DNA of 64,000 nucleotides from Ligustrum vulgare (taxonomy: Eukaryota > Streptophyta > Magnoliopsida > Lamiales > Oleaceae). Shown here in pieces: positions 26,334-37,341 of the stretch. The notes under the pieces are model-generated. The model saw nothing but the letters and a program-made list of their open reading frames with translations. It did no database searches and was not told the origin of the DNA. Position 1 is the stretch's first letter; every line of letters begins with the position of its first letter. Made by a program: the position numbers and the translations under genes. Location of the stretch: NCBI GenBank assembly GCA_963555705.1, contig OY743190.1, forward strand, positions 13,863,501 to 13,927,500, given 5' to 3'.

Positions 26334-28540
26334 TGTAATGAGCCGAAAAATTATGACGTCCTTATTTACTCAATAAATATATTTTAACATTTTTATTTAA
26401 AATTAGGAAAGGAAAATGAAACCTATGTTAGAAATAAAAATAGTAATTTAACGTCTATCTTTAGGAAGCTCGTTTGACCTCTTTCGACTTCGGATAAATG
26501 CATATCTTATATGTACGGATAAGTACTTGAAGTGAACTTCGAGAATCTGAAATCCGTTTGTCGTTATGACTACTATACAATCCTCAGCGATTTTTCAAAG
26601 TTGGCTGCTTAATCACACGACTCGAAAAGACAGTTTTGAGGGGTTATCTTTGAAACGCTATAACTTCTCCCGTTATCCAGATTCTGCGAGGAAAATTTTA
26701 TATGAAAGTACTATATGAATACTTTTAAAGGACACCAAAAACTCTTAAATTGGATGCCGTTTGCTACTTCAAAATCAGGTTCGAATTGAACTACTCAAAA
26801 ATGAGAAAAAGCCAAAATAACAGCCATGAGTTGGACTCCTAGACTGCCCGCACTGCTTATATAGCTTTCATTACTCAGCTTATACCTTCTCTCCACCTCC
26901 TTCTTGCATGGACGTGCTCCAACTCCAGCTGCATGAAAGACACCTCATGCTTGGTAATTAGGAAGTTTAATGGAGAAGGAAGGTCCCAATCCCATACAAC
27001 CATGATCCCTGGCTTCCCTACAACCTTTATTCCTTATAAATACCCGAGTTTTTGAAATTACAAAACATAACTTCAGGTAATCAGCATCCAAAAGAGGTCA
27101 AACGTTTAAATACGTTTTAAATCATTCTTTTGATCCCCAAACTTTTTTTAAAAAATGATTATCAAAATATATTAGTTAGGGATCAACAGAATCAAAGAAA
27201 TCAAAACATAATTTCTGAAACTACGCTTGGTGTCAACACTTGGTGATGTGGTTTCGACACCAAACGAAGAACGATGAACATGGGTCTACACCCATGTAGA
27301 CATCCCCCTCTATTTCAGTTCTGTTCATGATATGAAGTTATTTTATGAATTTCAGGTTGATAGATATTACATAATCATCAAAACAGTGAGTATTCGATAC
27401 ACCCTTTTACATGTTTCATTATGTGCAAGTCTGATATGTGATAAAATGCTTTTGATACATATTGATGATGATATTAAATGTGATATGATTCGCAAAAGGA
27501 GCCTTTTCAAGTAATGATTATAGATTTGAACTCTAGCCCCCTTGGTAATCAAATGATTATTGATTGGATATCGATGTTGATAATGTCGGGAGCACCTCGC
27601 GACTCCGAGGGTAGTGAGGAACGACATGGTGATCTAATATCCATATTGGAGTCGAACAGGGTGAAAGATGACAGGGATGTAGAAGTCCTAAAGGATATGG
27701 AATCCTGAATAACATGTTTATGATTATGGCCATTTATCGCTATCCTAGTTGTGTATATATTAAGCGCTTTGAGGTAGAGGAGATAATCTATAATCGGGCT
27801 CTGAAATCATAAATCTTTGAAAATACTTGCATGTGTATCGAATTACTCATTGAATTATCAATTCATGTTTTCAAATTTGTATATGTTGCACTTTGATCAC
27901 TTGGAAGTCATCTCTCGGGAGTGGATTTTATCGATCGATGAACAGTATTATATGTATGTGACGAAGACCTATACGTGATAGACGTATCGCGACTTCCCTG
28001 CTCTCTCTCTCAGTTTCTGTGTTTTCACTTCTATGTGAACTTCTGTGGAATAGTCCGATGATTTCCCCGGCAAAGAAGTTTGAAGTCAAGGGTTAGTTTT
28101 TGTTTTAAAATAGGGAAGAAGAAGTTGGGGTAATTTTGTAACATCTTCCTAAAACTCGGTTGTAAGAGATTTTTAAGAATCTATACATATGTGTCGGTTT
28201 ATGTTTTTGTCAAGTATACGTTTAAAGCGTTATTTCAAGGAAAGATGTTGGTTAGATCATTACGTGTCGACATCGAAGCCCTAGATTTCAATACCAAACT
28301 ATTTTATCTCAGAAATAGTGTTGGTGTCGACATCTACTCGACAGTGCAACCTCAATCACTTTTGTGTCGACACCTGAATCTTCTGCGCGCCAAGATTTTT
28401 AAATTTTACCAAGTTATTCGATTAAATGAGATTATATTAAATGATGGGTTTTGGGATAGTCACAAGTGTGGTATCAGAGCATTGTTCTCAAAAAAGGCTT
28501 GAAATTTATGGACGTGACAGTGATAATTCATTTTTTAATA
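26334..28540 (+). mobile_element. LTR (about 2.1 kb) with primer-binding site and start of the internal region
   Basis: A tggtatcagagc at 28469-28480 is the standard plant retroelement primer site complementary to initiator-Met tRNA. Sequence before it behaves as a 5' LTR: a possible start is tgtaatgagccgaaaa near 26334, a TATA-like ttataaatac lies near 27033, and the LTR end is near 28460. Only some tens of bases of internal sequence follow the primer site before unrelated AT-rich DNA. No gag, pol or second LTR is seen, so the element is largely deleted. The left boundary is inferred from the TGTAA start alone. Confidence 0.68.
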
Positions 28541-29249
28541 TTAAAAATAATATTATTGAATTATATTAATATAGGGTTAATTTTACAAACGATTTGAAAT
28601 TGTAACAAAATATTTAAGAAGTACTGAAACATTCGGATTCTTCTTGCGCTCCTATTTTCCAACTGGGATGTGTGGAAGGGTAAAAAAACTCAAATTTTGG
28701 AAGTTGTTTAAAGGGGTCATTACTCATGATTTTTGAAACAAAATCACCTAACAGGAAATAAAAATGATCTACGAATAAAAATTTGTTTCACATCTAGTCT
28801 CAACTTACCCAAAGTTAGAGTATTCGCATTTGATTTATTAAAATTTAGCTAGCAGCCTAAATAAAAAAATGATGTTAAATTACACATATATATGTTAAAG
28901 TTGACACATTCATTATTGTCACAATAGATGTGTTAATTTTTAATTAAGTCCAATAATATGATAATAAATACTTATTTTGAAGATTTCATTAAATCATATT
29001 ATAAAATAATATCAACAAAAAATTTATTTATTTTATTGATGTTAAAACTTTAAGAAGAAAGAGGAAAAAGAAAAAGAATAAACAAGGATATGGTGGGTGA
29101 GTCTGATGGTTACGGGTAGCTAAATTGAACAAGAAAATTAACATACGGTTAAAAATATTTTCTTAGTTTGTGTTTTAACATATTCAACGTAGATATTAAT
29201 TCAATTATTTGTTAACTTATTCTACTAACATGTACTTTAAGACATCCAA
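28541..29249. other. AT-rich spacer
   Basis: No gene, repeat boundary or RNA recognised. Confidence 0.5.
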
Positions 29250-29466
29250 TATACACAGTGTTCGTCAAAAAAATTTTACCGTTTTTTCACTGTTTGGTTT
29301 TGGTTTTTCACTGTGTATCTCTGCAGTAAAAGGGTACCTGTCATATCTCATTACATTGGGTAGGTGAGAGAGCATTTGCACAGACCAAATATTTACGACT
29401 CTACCCTCCCATTCTCGTTCTTGTTTCTCCCCATTTCTGAACGTGAAGACATACATGTCGCCACAT

Positions 29467-31868
29467 ATGAGACCCATCACCCACTCCTTCTACCGCAAAC
29501 GGAAGGCTGCAACCAGAACCCGCCTACAAGCACGTAAGATGGACGACTCCTTCCTAGCTGAGGTATGTTTCTTCGATCTGCACTGCGATTGCCTCTGCTG
29601 TAGTCGACTTCAATGGTACTGAGTTTGTAAAATTTTGCTGAAGGTACTCCGCGACTTGCCGTATTAAACTAGATCCTCCCCGACGAAGGTAGACAACGCA
29701 GCCAAAGAGAAGGTACGTCTCAGCTACAAGTGGTCAGACCAAAGCCATTTAGAACTCTGCGTGGAAGAACACGGTAATGGTAAATGTTCCGGCGGCACAT
29801 TCAAAATGGAAACTTTCAAAAGGATTGCTGGAAAGATGTCAACTGCACTCGAGGAGGAATGCACCGGCTTGCAATGTAGGAATTTTTGGAACAAGTAGAA
29901 ACAATGGTGGTCGGGGGAGAATAACTTGCGAAATGCTACTGGTCTAGGACTTGATCCCATCAAAGAAAGTGTTGTAGCAGACGATGACTGGTGGCAGCAA
30001 GCTGCCCAGGTATAGCACTCTTGTTTGATTTATGTAGTACTCATTTTCCTGATTCCTAGTTCTAGCAGTAGTGTTGTTCATTTTGAGTCCTAGTTAAAGT
30101 ACTATGTTGTTTATATGATCTGTTGTTTTATCCACAATAATGCTAAAATATTTTTCTCTCCTAGCCTCGAACTCATATCCTGGGTATCTCTCGAATGGTG
30201 GCGGTAGTAGTTAATAAATGCTAATTCTTGACTTAAGGAATTATTTATAATTTTATCTTCAATTTTGTCCCATATAGTTATTGCATTTTCTTGCTATATA
30301 ATAATTCTTGATTTGCTTTCTCTATTGAAACGAAAAGTTGTGATATGAAGTACTCTTTAGTTTATGTGCGATTTTATTTGTGTTGTAATTCGAATTAGGA
30401 TTTGCATAATTGGTTCGGGAGACTACTTCTGTATGACTTGATTTCGCTCCCATACACCGTAGCCAATGGAAGTGTATCTGTACTCTCCAAATTCACTGAA
30501 ATATAATGGACACAGAACAAGCAAGCTAATCCTTTTACTTAGTAATAGAAATAAATTCTTAGGATTGATAAACTATTGTCTATAGCAACGCATAATGAAT
30601 CAATTGTGCACACAGCTTCCTATGCCTCATAAGTTGGAACAGTAATCTTAGAGATATAACCGTGCAGGTTCCACAAATTCACAACCTGAAATTACTGTGA
30701 AAATTAGCAGGTGTGAGTAACATATGTTAGAAGTTTGATCACCATGAATTGATCACGTTTCATGTGTAGCACAGTACACTGGACAAGCGTCGTTATTGCT
30801 AGCCAAGAGCACTAATAGTTTTAGATAGTGCAATGGTGCTAAATCTATTATTTCCCCAAACTTCAGGTTCTTAATCATCTTTACTAATATATTTACAAAT
30901 GAACCCCCATCCTTTATGTAGAGTTATAAGGTTTTTCCAATTAGTGTCTGCAAGATTGCAACTGCAATAGCAACTAATAACTACTGTCTATAGCAATGCA
31001 TAATGAATAGTATAGAATGATATATGAGTATTGGGTTACGGCTGAAGTTGGTCTCTCTTGTTTAATTAATATTCATGAAGTCAATTTTGAGACACCTGCA
31101 CATGTAGATGGTTTCAACAAGAGTTATTATATGGGATGTCTAAATCTTTAATGTAACAAAGTAAATGCTTCATTAGGCTATATGTCATAGTTATGGGCTC
31201 ATAATTAATACCTTATTTGGTTCATGAATTACTTTGAAGAAAAATAATTGTTAGATTTTTGGGAATTTGGCTCTCACAAAATTCCTTGCACATAGTATCA
31301 ACTTCGGTCGGGTGAAATTAAGTTCATTTTATCAACAAAAAGGATATCATTCCTGAAGGACAAGAATGTTAAATAAATACTTTACTACGGTTTCAAGAAT
31401 GTCACTGCCACAGGGGAGCACGTACTCTATCCCGCCACAGCTGTAGGGGGCAACTTTCTAGATGGGTTGACACGTAGGCTCGAATTGAATTATGTTCCCA
31501 TCCCTGATGAGCCACACACGTTTCCAACTCCTTCACGACGTGTTTATTGTGTTGATGATTCAGTTGAGGTCACTCCGGGTAGAAGAAGCACAGTAGGGAG
31601 CAAGCGAAAGTCATCGGAGGTCGGCTGTAGCCACCATAATGGGAAGAAACATATTGGGGGCTCAACATTGCTTGAGAAATTTGACTCAGCGTGTAAGCCG
31701 AAGTACGCAAAGGAACACGAAGCCTTCAAAAGTATCCCCGCTATGGAAATGTGCTGGCCACATCTCATCGAGATGTTCAAAGTTGATGATAATATCTCGA
31801 CGTATGGTGCAACGATGTTGGGAATAATGAACGACAACGGTCTATTTTCCTGGGGTGGCCAACTTTAG
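29467..31868 (+). pseudogene. PIF/Harbinger Myb/SANT-like protein, broken
   Basis: A first exon MRPITHSFYRKRKAATRTRL... ends at a GT near 29562. The Myb/SANT-like domain lies at about 29720-30009: YKWSDQSHLELCVEEHGNGK, GGTFKMETFKRIAGKMS, LQCRNFWNK, then a TAG where Trp is usual, QWWSGENNLRNATGLGLDPI, DDDWWQQAAQ, followed by GT. A later exon around 31470-31868 gives PDEPHTFPTPSRRV and a C-terminal part, LEKFDSACKPKYAKEHEAFKS. In this superfamily the protein binds transposon DNA and assists the transposase. The stop in the domain, and others before 31470, show it is dead. Confidence 0.75.
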
Positions 31869-32489
31869 CGCAAAATATCAGATGGCTGACGCGCATGGAA
31901 AAAGATGGCTATAAATAAGTTGTCGTAGGTAACGATTTTAACTCTGCCTGTTTTTAAATTTCGAGACAATTTTTATTTAAAGTGTAATGGTTTGTAAGAC
32001 TTTTGATTGTGCAATTGTGATATTTGTGCGTTTCAAAATAAATGCATGTTCAATCTTAATAGCTTACTGGTCAATGTTGGGAAAAATTTGTGGGGTAATC
32101 ACATAAGTGATGAAACATGGTCCTTCACATGCATGAAATAATCATAAATGCACGAGTTCAATTATAAAAAAATTCACATGGGTTTATGGTACCAACATGC
32201 ATTTTCTTCTAGCTCATGGAAGGGACATTACCACACAATTTCACCTTTACGTGTCATCCACCACTTGCTTTCCACCATATGCATGGTACTTATTTCATGG
32301 ATGCATTCGGAAAATTTTTGGAGAAGTGATGTATTTTTCAACTACATACACTGAGATCAATAATCATCAATAATGTACTGCATCTATAAAATTGCCTAAT
32401 GCAGAACCATTTTACCAAGGAAAAGTCATTCTAGCTATCTGAAAGCATATTTTTTTTCTCCTCACAAAAATTTCCCAAACTGCGAAGAA

Positions 32490-33822
32490 GTGAATGCAAC
32501 TATGGGATCCTCGCGTGAACAAAGTCAACTCGAAAGATTACTAGAGGAGGACGCTTCTTGGGTCGCATTTTGTAGTTTTGGATATAGAGCGACTCTGTTC
32601 GATGCAAAAAACATGTTATGGAAGCCCAAGCTAATGACCAACGGAACTACGGTCAGAAGTTGGTTGATCGTGTGTTGAGCCAACCCAGCGAGGACGACTG
32701 TTTACAATTGACAAGAATGAGGCCTCCTGCGTTCAGGTCATTGGTTAGTTATCTTAAGCAGCACTACGGGTTCGAGGACTCGAGATACATCCTGGCGGAA
32801 GAGAGGCTAGGAATAGCGCTTTTCGTACTAGGCCATTCAGCTGGACTAAGGCTTGCTCATTTGATGTTTGGGCATTCCACGTCAACTGTACACACACACA
32901 CTTTCACTACGTACTGGACAAGTTCTTGATGCTTTCTGCAGAAATGATAAGGCCACATCGGAATTATCTCCATGGAGGCGGGGCTCATACTCCTACCGAC
33001 CCACGTCATTCATATTTTCATGTAGGTTGACATATATTTTCATAGTATGTCATAATTATTGTTTCCTGATCCATGTAAACTTGTTCCAATTTTGGATGTT
33101 ATATTTTTTGCAGAATTGTATTGGAGCTATAGATGGCACACACGTCCCAGCGGTACCACTGCAAGGACAGGCACAGCGCTTTCGTAATCGACATGGCACA
33201 GTAACCCAAAACGTATTAACTGTTGTTTATTTTAATACGTGTTTCACCTTCGCAGCATCTGGATGTGAAGGTTCAACCCACGATAGTCGAATGCTTAACG
33301 CGGCCATGGAAAGCCCATCTAGTCGTTTCCCCATGACATACGGAGACAAATATTATCTTATAGACTCAGGATTTGTGAATGGCGGGGATTCCTCATCCTG
33401 TACAAGGGTCACGATGCTAGATACCACATACAAGAATTTCATAGAGCGTCCTCACCCCAAGCGCGTCGACCAAGGAATCGTGAGGAAAAATTCAATTACC
33501 TCCACTCATCATGTAGGAACATTGTGGAGAGGTGTTTCGGGGTTCTGAAGAAACGATTTTGATATTGCAAAGGATGCCGGAGTATGACTTTGATGGACAG
33601 AAGACCATTGTTGTAGCGATAATGGCAGTTCATAATTTCTTGCGTAGAGTGGACGAACAAGACCCTGGTTTTGTTGCAGGGATGAGGCATGATTATATGC
33701 CAATGGAACCGAACGACTCCCCCGAAGAAGAAGGACAGAATGTGGCACGCAGTACAGCGCACGAACGTCATGAATGGGACCAATTTCGTGAACGAATAAC
33801 ATATTTAATATGGAATACGTGA
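32490..33822 (+). pseudogene. PIF/Harbinger DDE transposase, broken
   Basis: Fragments in order are FDAKNMLWKPKL, LSQPSEDDCLQLTRMRPPAFRSLVSYLK, and LGIALFVLGHSAGLRLAHLMFGHST. After a frame shift near 32900 comes a probable intron at 33022-33113 (GT-AG). The DDE core follows: NCIGAIDGTHVPAV (first Asp), GCEGSTHDSRMLNAA (second Asp), KYYLIDSGFVNGG. After another shift near 33515 the IVERCFGVLKKRF block carries the expected Glu, then MPEYDFDGQKTIVVAIMAVHNFLRR. The catalytic residues survive but reading frames are broken at least twice. Confidence 0.86.
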
Positions 33823-35671
33823 AAATATGTCCGCGTGCTGGGGAAATCGAATAAAAGTCAAAACGGGTTTTATGTATGCGTCGAAATGAATTGGACCTTC
33901 AATAAAAAAAAATAGGTCCTTCTGTCGACATTCACGGTCGGCACTGTGTCCTTCGATGTATGGTTGTGAGAATTCATGTTGAAATGGGTCAATTATTTTT
34001 TCTTATTAAGGTTGAATAGTCAAGCTGGCATATCATTTTCACAAGAAAAGGAATAAATTCTATGCCCACCAATCTGAATGTATTTCTCAATAGACGTGCT
34101 ATATCATGTCAACTGACATGTGCCGGCATACAGTAAAAAATTGATGGCATGTGCAGGGATACGGTAAAAAATTGATGGAAAAAAAACGGAATAAGAACAA
34201 AGCAACAAATGCTCTTAATATGTCATTTACTTCGTCAAATTTCGTCCAATGAGAAAATATTAGAAATCTTTTTGTAAGCATTTATGAGAAATGGTTGAAT
34301 GAGTGACGAACAGATGGGCTCTATTAATTCTTCATTTTCACTTCCCATCTTATGTCCTTCAAATTCTACACCCGCTATATTTGAGCATATACATATTAAA
34401 TGTGAGAAAAGCAATATTGCAAATTTATATTGCAATATGTGTTCCAAAATGCAATTCAGCTGAGCTAGTAGATAAGAAGAAAGTGAAGAGGAAAAGGAAC
34501 ATTGAGAGTAACAAGAAGACAACTTCCCAATAATGAGTATTTTCGATTGAGAATGTGGTGTACAGTCAAACATATAATCTATATCAAGTTTCTATGAGTA
34601 ATTACATTAAGTCTGTCTTTCTGAAAATCCTAAAAGCAAAATAGCACCACATTCCGATGCAATTTCAAACCCTTACTGGTGCGTATTTCACCAATTTTCC
34701 GGTGCAAAATGGCACTGGTTTTGGTGAGATTTTGTACCATATTCTGGTGCAAATGTAATTCTGAAGAGAGGCATGGTGGTGGTTGAAGAGAGATGATGAT
34801 GATGGCTAGAGAGGGGGTGGTGGCAACTGGAGAAGAGGGTAGGATGGGGACATTCCCAACAATTTTGTTTTGAGGCAAAATTACATTTTGAGTCCTCAAT
34901 CTTTACTTTTGGATAAGGTCTACCTCAAGTGATCATTGTTGAAACTCTTTGTAACATGAGTAGTCGTTGCTGAGATTATGGGACTTTAATGACCGTTTTA
35001 ATATTTTGTCGTAACTTTAGGTGGTGGCGGTGGGGTTGTGAAACTGCTTTTTATAGTGGTGACGAGTTGTGGTGGTCGGTTGTTGTGCATTTGGAAGAGT
35101 TTTGGATGGTTTTGACAACGGTGGATGGAGTGGAGTGGGATGGGATTAGGTGGGGGAAATAGAAGGTAATTTGTAATCATTAATTGGGTAATTTCGACTA
35201 ATTATTTTGATAATATGTGATCGATAAATAAGTCGTGACCTATAAATATGATAACTTGTTATCGATAAATTAGTAACCAATAATTTTGATATTTTGTGAT
35301 CCATAAAACTTGTTATTAATGACCGAGCAATAAGTTGTGATCAATTAATTTGAAATTTATGACTGATACATAATTTGTAAACTACAAAATTTGTGATTTT
35401 GAGATTCTTGATTGTGACTGGCATGTAATTGTGACAAAATTGCATGTTACCATGACTGTAACCTAATTAATTAACTATTTAATTAATAAATCATATTTAC
35501 AGTTTTTTTTTTTTTGAAAAGAAAAATCTTAAGTTTGTCAAAGTTGAAATTGTATTTTTAAATGTAGGAGTTATGAATGGTTCCCTCTTATGTATCATTT
35601 ATTGTTGTTATTCATGTTAATTACTTTCTTGTTAATGGTCTTGTCCAGCCGTCCAGGGTCTCCATCGTCCT
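33823..35671. other. Spacer between Harbinger remnant and solo LTRs
   Basis: No gene. A segment at 35170-35580 is a reverse-complement copy of the repeat at 16508-16800. Short frames around 34235-34899 show no recognisable protein. Confidence 0.5.
35170..35580 (-). repeat. Dispersed repeat with tcacaaatta arrays, copy 2
   Basis: Read on the - strand it matches 16508-16800: aactcctacatttaaaaatacaatttc, tgacaaacttaag, attaattaaatag, then repeated tcacaa-type units. The two copies are about 18.7 kb apart and inverted. No terminal signature was resolved. Confidence 0.65.
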
Positions 35672-37149
35672 TGATGCGTGTCGCAATGCACCAAAATAAT
35701 AAATAATTTCTTACTCGCTAAATATTAATTAATAATGTAGTAGTGAGAGTAAGAGTCGATCCCACGAGGAACAGAAACTAATTTTAGTTGTTCGATCAAT
35801 TAGAATGGAATGAGGGGTTTTGTTATTTGAATTGCTTGAATGAAAACTATGCATAAAATAAATAATTAAATATGACTAGAGAATTAATATGAGAAGAAAT
35901 CTTGTTCTCGGGTTCGGTTGTGCCCTCAATTAATGTTATATTTTTCCTTATAACGTGTTTCTATTCCTAATTCAGTTATCAATTATAAATAATCAACAAG
36001 CTCTGATTATCTAAATTCTTCCTTATGTGTATTGATTCAAAATAAGCTCTTTGAACCAATTTTAGCCATGGACAATCCTAAACAAGCTCTTAGGATTTAA
36101 TGCACGACTAGTATGAAAATTTAGAAGAATAGATTGAATTGGATCGTTAATTACACAAGCTCGAATCAAACAATCCAAGTCGAATTATTACTAAACCTGC
36201 ACGAGATTTATTTGCTTCTAAAGTAAAGATTCAATGACAATTACGGATCAAGAATCTAAACATAGCATATTCATGAATCCAAAGATCAATAATCCAATTG
36301 GCCAAATTAAACTATTAATCAAATAAACTCAATTGAACATTCAAAACATAATAATCCAACAATTGAAATAAAGGAATAAATTCACGCTACTAATTTGTAG
36401 GAAAAGAAAATAACATAATTAAATTGACACAACTTCCCCTTTGAACAAGATATGGAATTTAGCCTAGCATGATTGTGGTAGATTCTTCAAGTTGCTTCAT
36501 GAATTCCATTGTTGTTGATATTCTTGCGCTTGAAAATCTCCAAAGAATGCTCTATATTTTTCTCTCAATTTTTCCTCAATGTGTAGCCTCTTTCAAAATT
36601 AATAAAAGTCTCTTTTTCTTGTCATGAAATTCCCTTTTTATAGCCTCAATTTCGTGCCCTAACTTTGGGATCAAGAAATCCCAAAATTATGGAAAGAATT
36701 AAATATGGAAATTTTTGACTTGAATAGTTACGGCCGTAACATTTCCTTTACGACCGTAAAGAGGTTTCTTCTGATTTTCTTCTTTTGAAGGTTACGGTCG
36801 TAACTTTTCCTTTACGGCCGTAATCTTGTCTCTGCATATTTTCACCTTTTATTTGTTACGGCCGTGAATTCTGGTTTACGGTCGTGAATGTGTTTCTGCA
36901 TATCTCTCAACATGATTAACACTCTTACGACCGTAACACATGTTACCTTACGGTCGTAACTTTTATTTGCACCTAATTTCCCAAACTTCAGTTTTGAGTG
37001 CATTTTGGTCCTTTTTTCTTCTTTTCTCTTCTTTTATAATCCTATACAATATAAAACATAAAATGCATTAATAATACTTAGATAGAATCACATTATGGCA
37101 TATTCAAGGATATAAGTGTATAAAATAAACGTTAATATAACACTTATCA
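35672..37149 (-). mobile_element. Solo LTR 1 (1,478 bp)
   Basis: Flanked by a perfect 5-bp duplication, gtcct at 35667-35671 and 37150-37154. On the - strand it starts TGATAAGTG and ends CACGCATCA, giving TG..CA ends. No coding region. It is closely related along its length to the LTR at 37432-39048, which lies in the opposite orientation. It contains eight paired TTACGGCCGTAA-type palindromes at 36728-36970. Confidence 0.88.
36728..36970. repeat. Paired TTACGGCCGTAA palindromes in solo LTR 1
   Basis: Eight copies of a 12-bp palindrome or one-step variants (ttacggccgtaa, ttacgaccgtaa, ttacggtcgtaa, ttacggccgtga) occur in four pairs spaced by 7-15 bases. The related LTR 2 has two pairs at 37922-38025, so the motif is a property of this family. 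Confidence 0.88.
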
Positions 37150-37341
37150 GTCCTAGATCGGAGTCAAAATCAGATGTTTCAAAATGTTATCTCTTTAGTT
37201 GTTCATCAACATCACCACTTTTAAAATGTAACCATTTGTATAAGTTTAAAATTTGTTTGTTGACATACACATGTACAATTTTAACTAAGTTGACAGTTAA
37301 AGAGACATTTTAGCACTACAGATCTAGACTCCATCGATGGC

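Larger units (their letters stand above)
29250..34170 (+). mobile_element. Decayed PIF/Harbinger transposon (two-gene type); ends not resolved
   Basis: It contains the pair of genes typical of this superfamily on one strand: a Myb/SANT-like DNA-binding protein (29467-31868) and a DDE transposase (32490-33822). Convincing inverted termini and a TTA/TAA duplication were not found, so the limits given are only the outer edges of plausible sequence. The two genes should cooperate, the Myb-like protein binding the ends and the transposase cutting. Tourist-like MITEs with TAA/TTA duplications occur elsewhere in the window, but a link to this element is not shown. Confidence 0.65.

Noticed and set aside
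29264..29310. Left inverted terminus for the Harbinger relic (ttttaccgttttttcact)
   Set aside because: A loosely similar taccgtat/ccgtttttttt stretch occurs near 34150, but the order and spacing do not match and no TAA/TTA pair fits.
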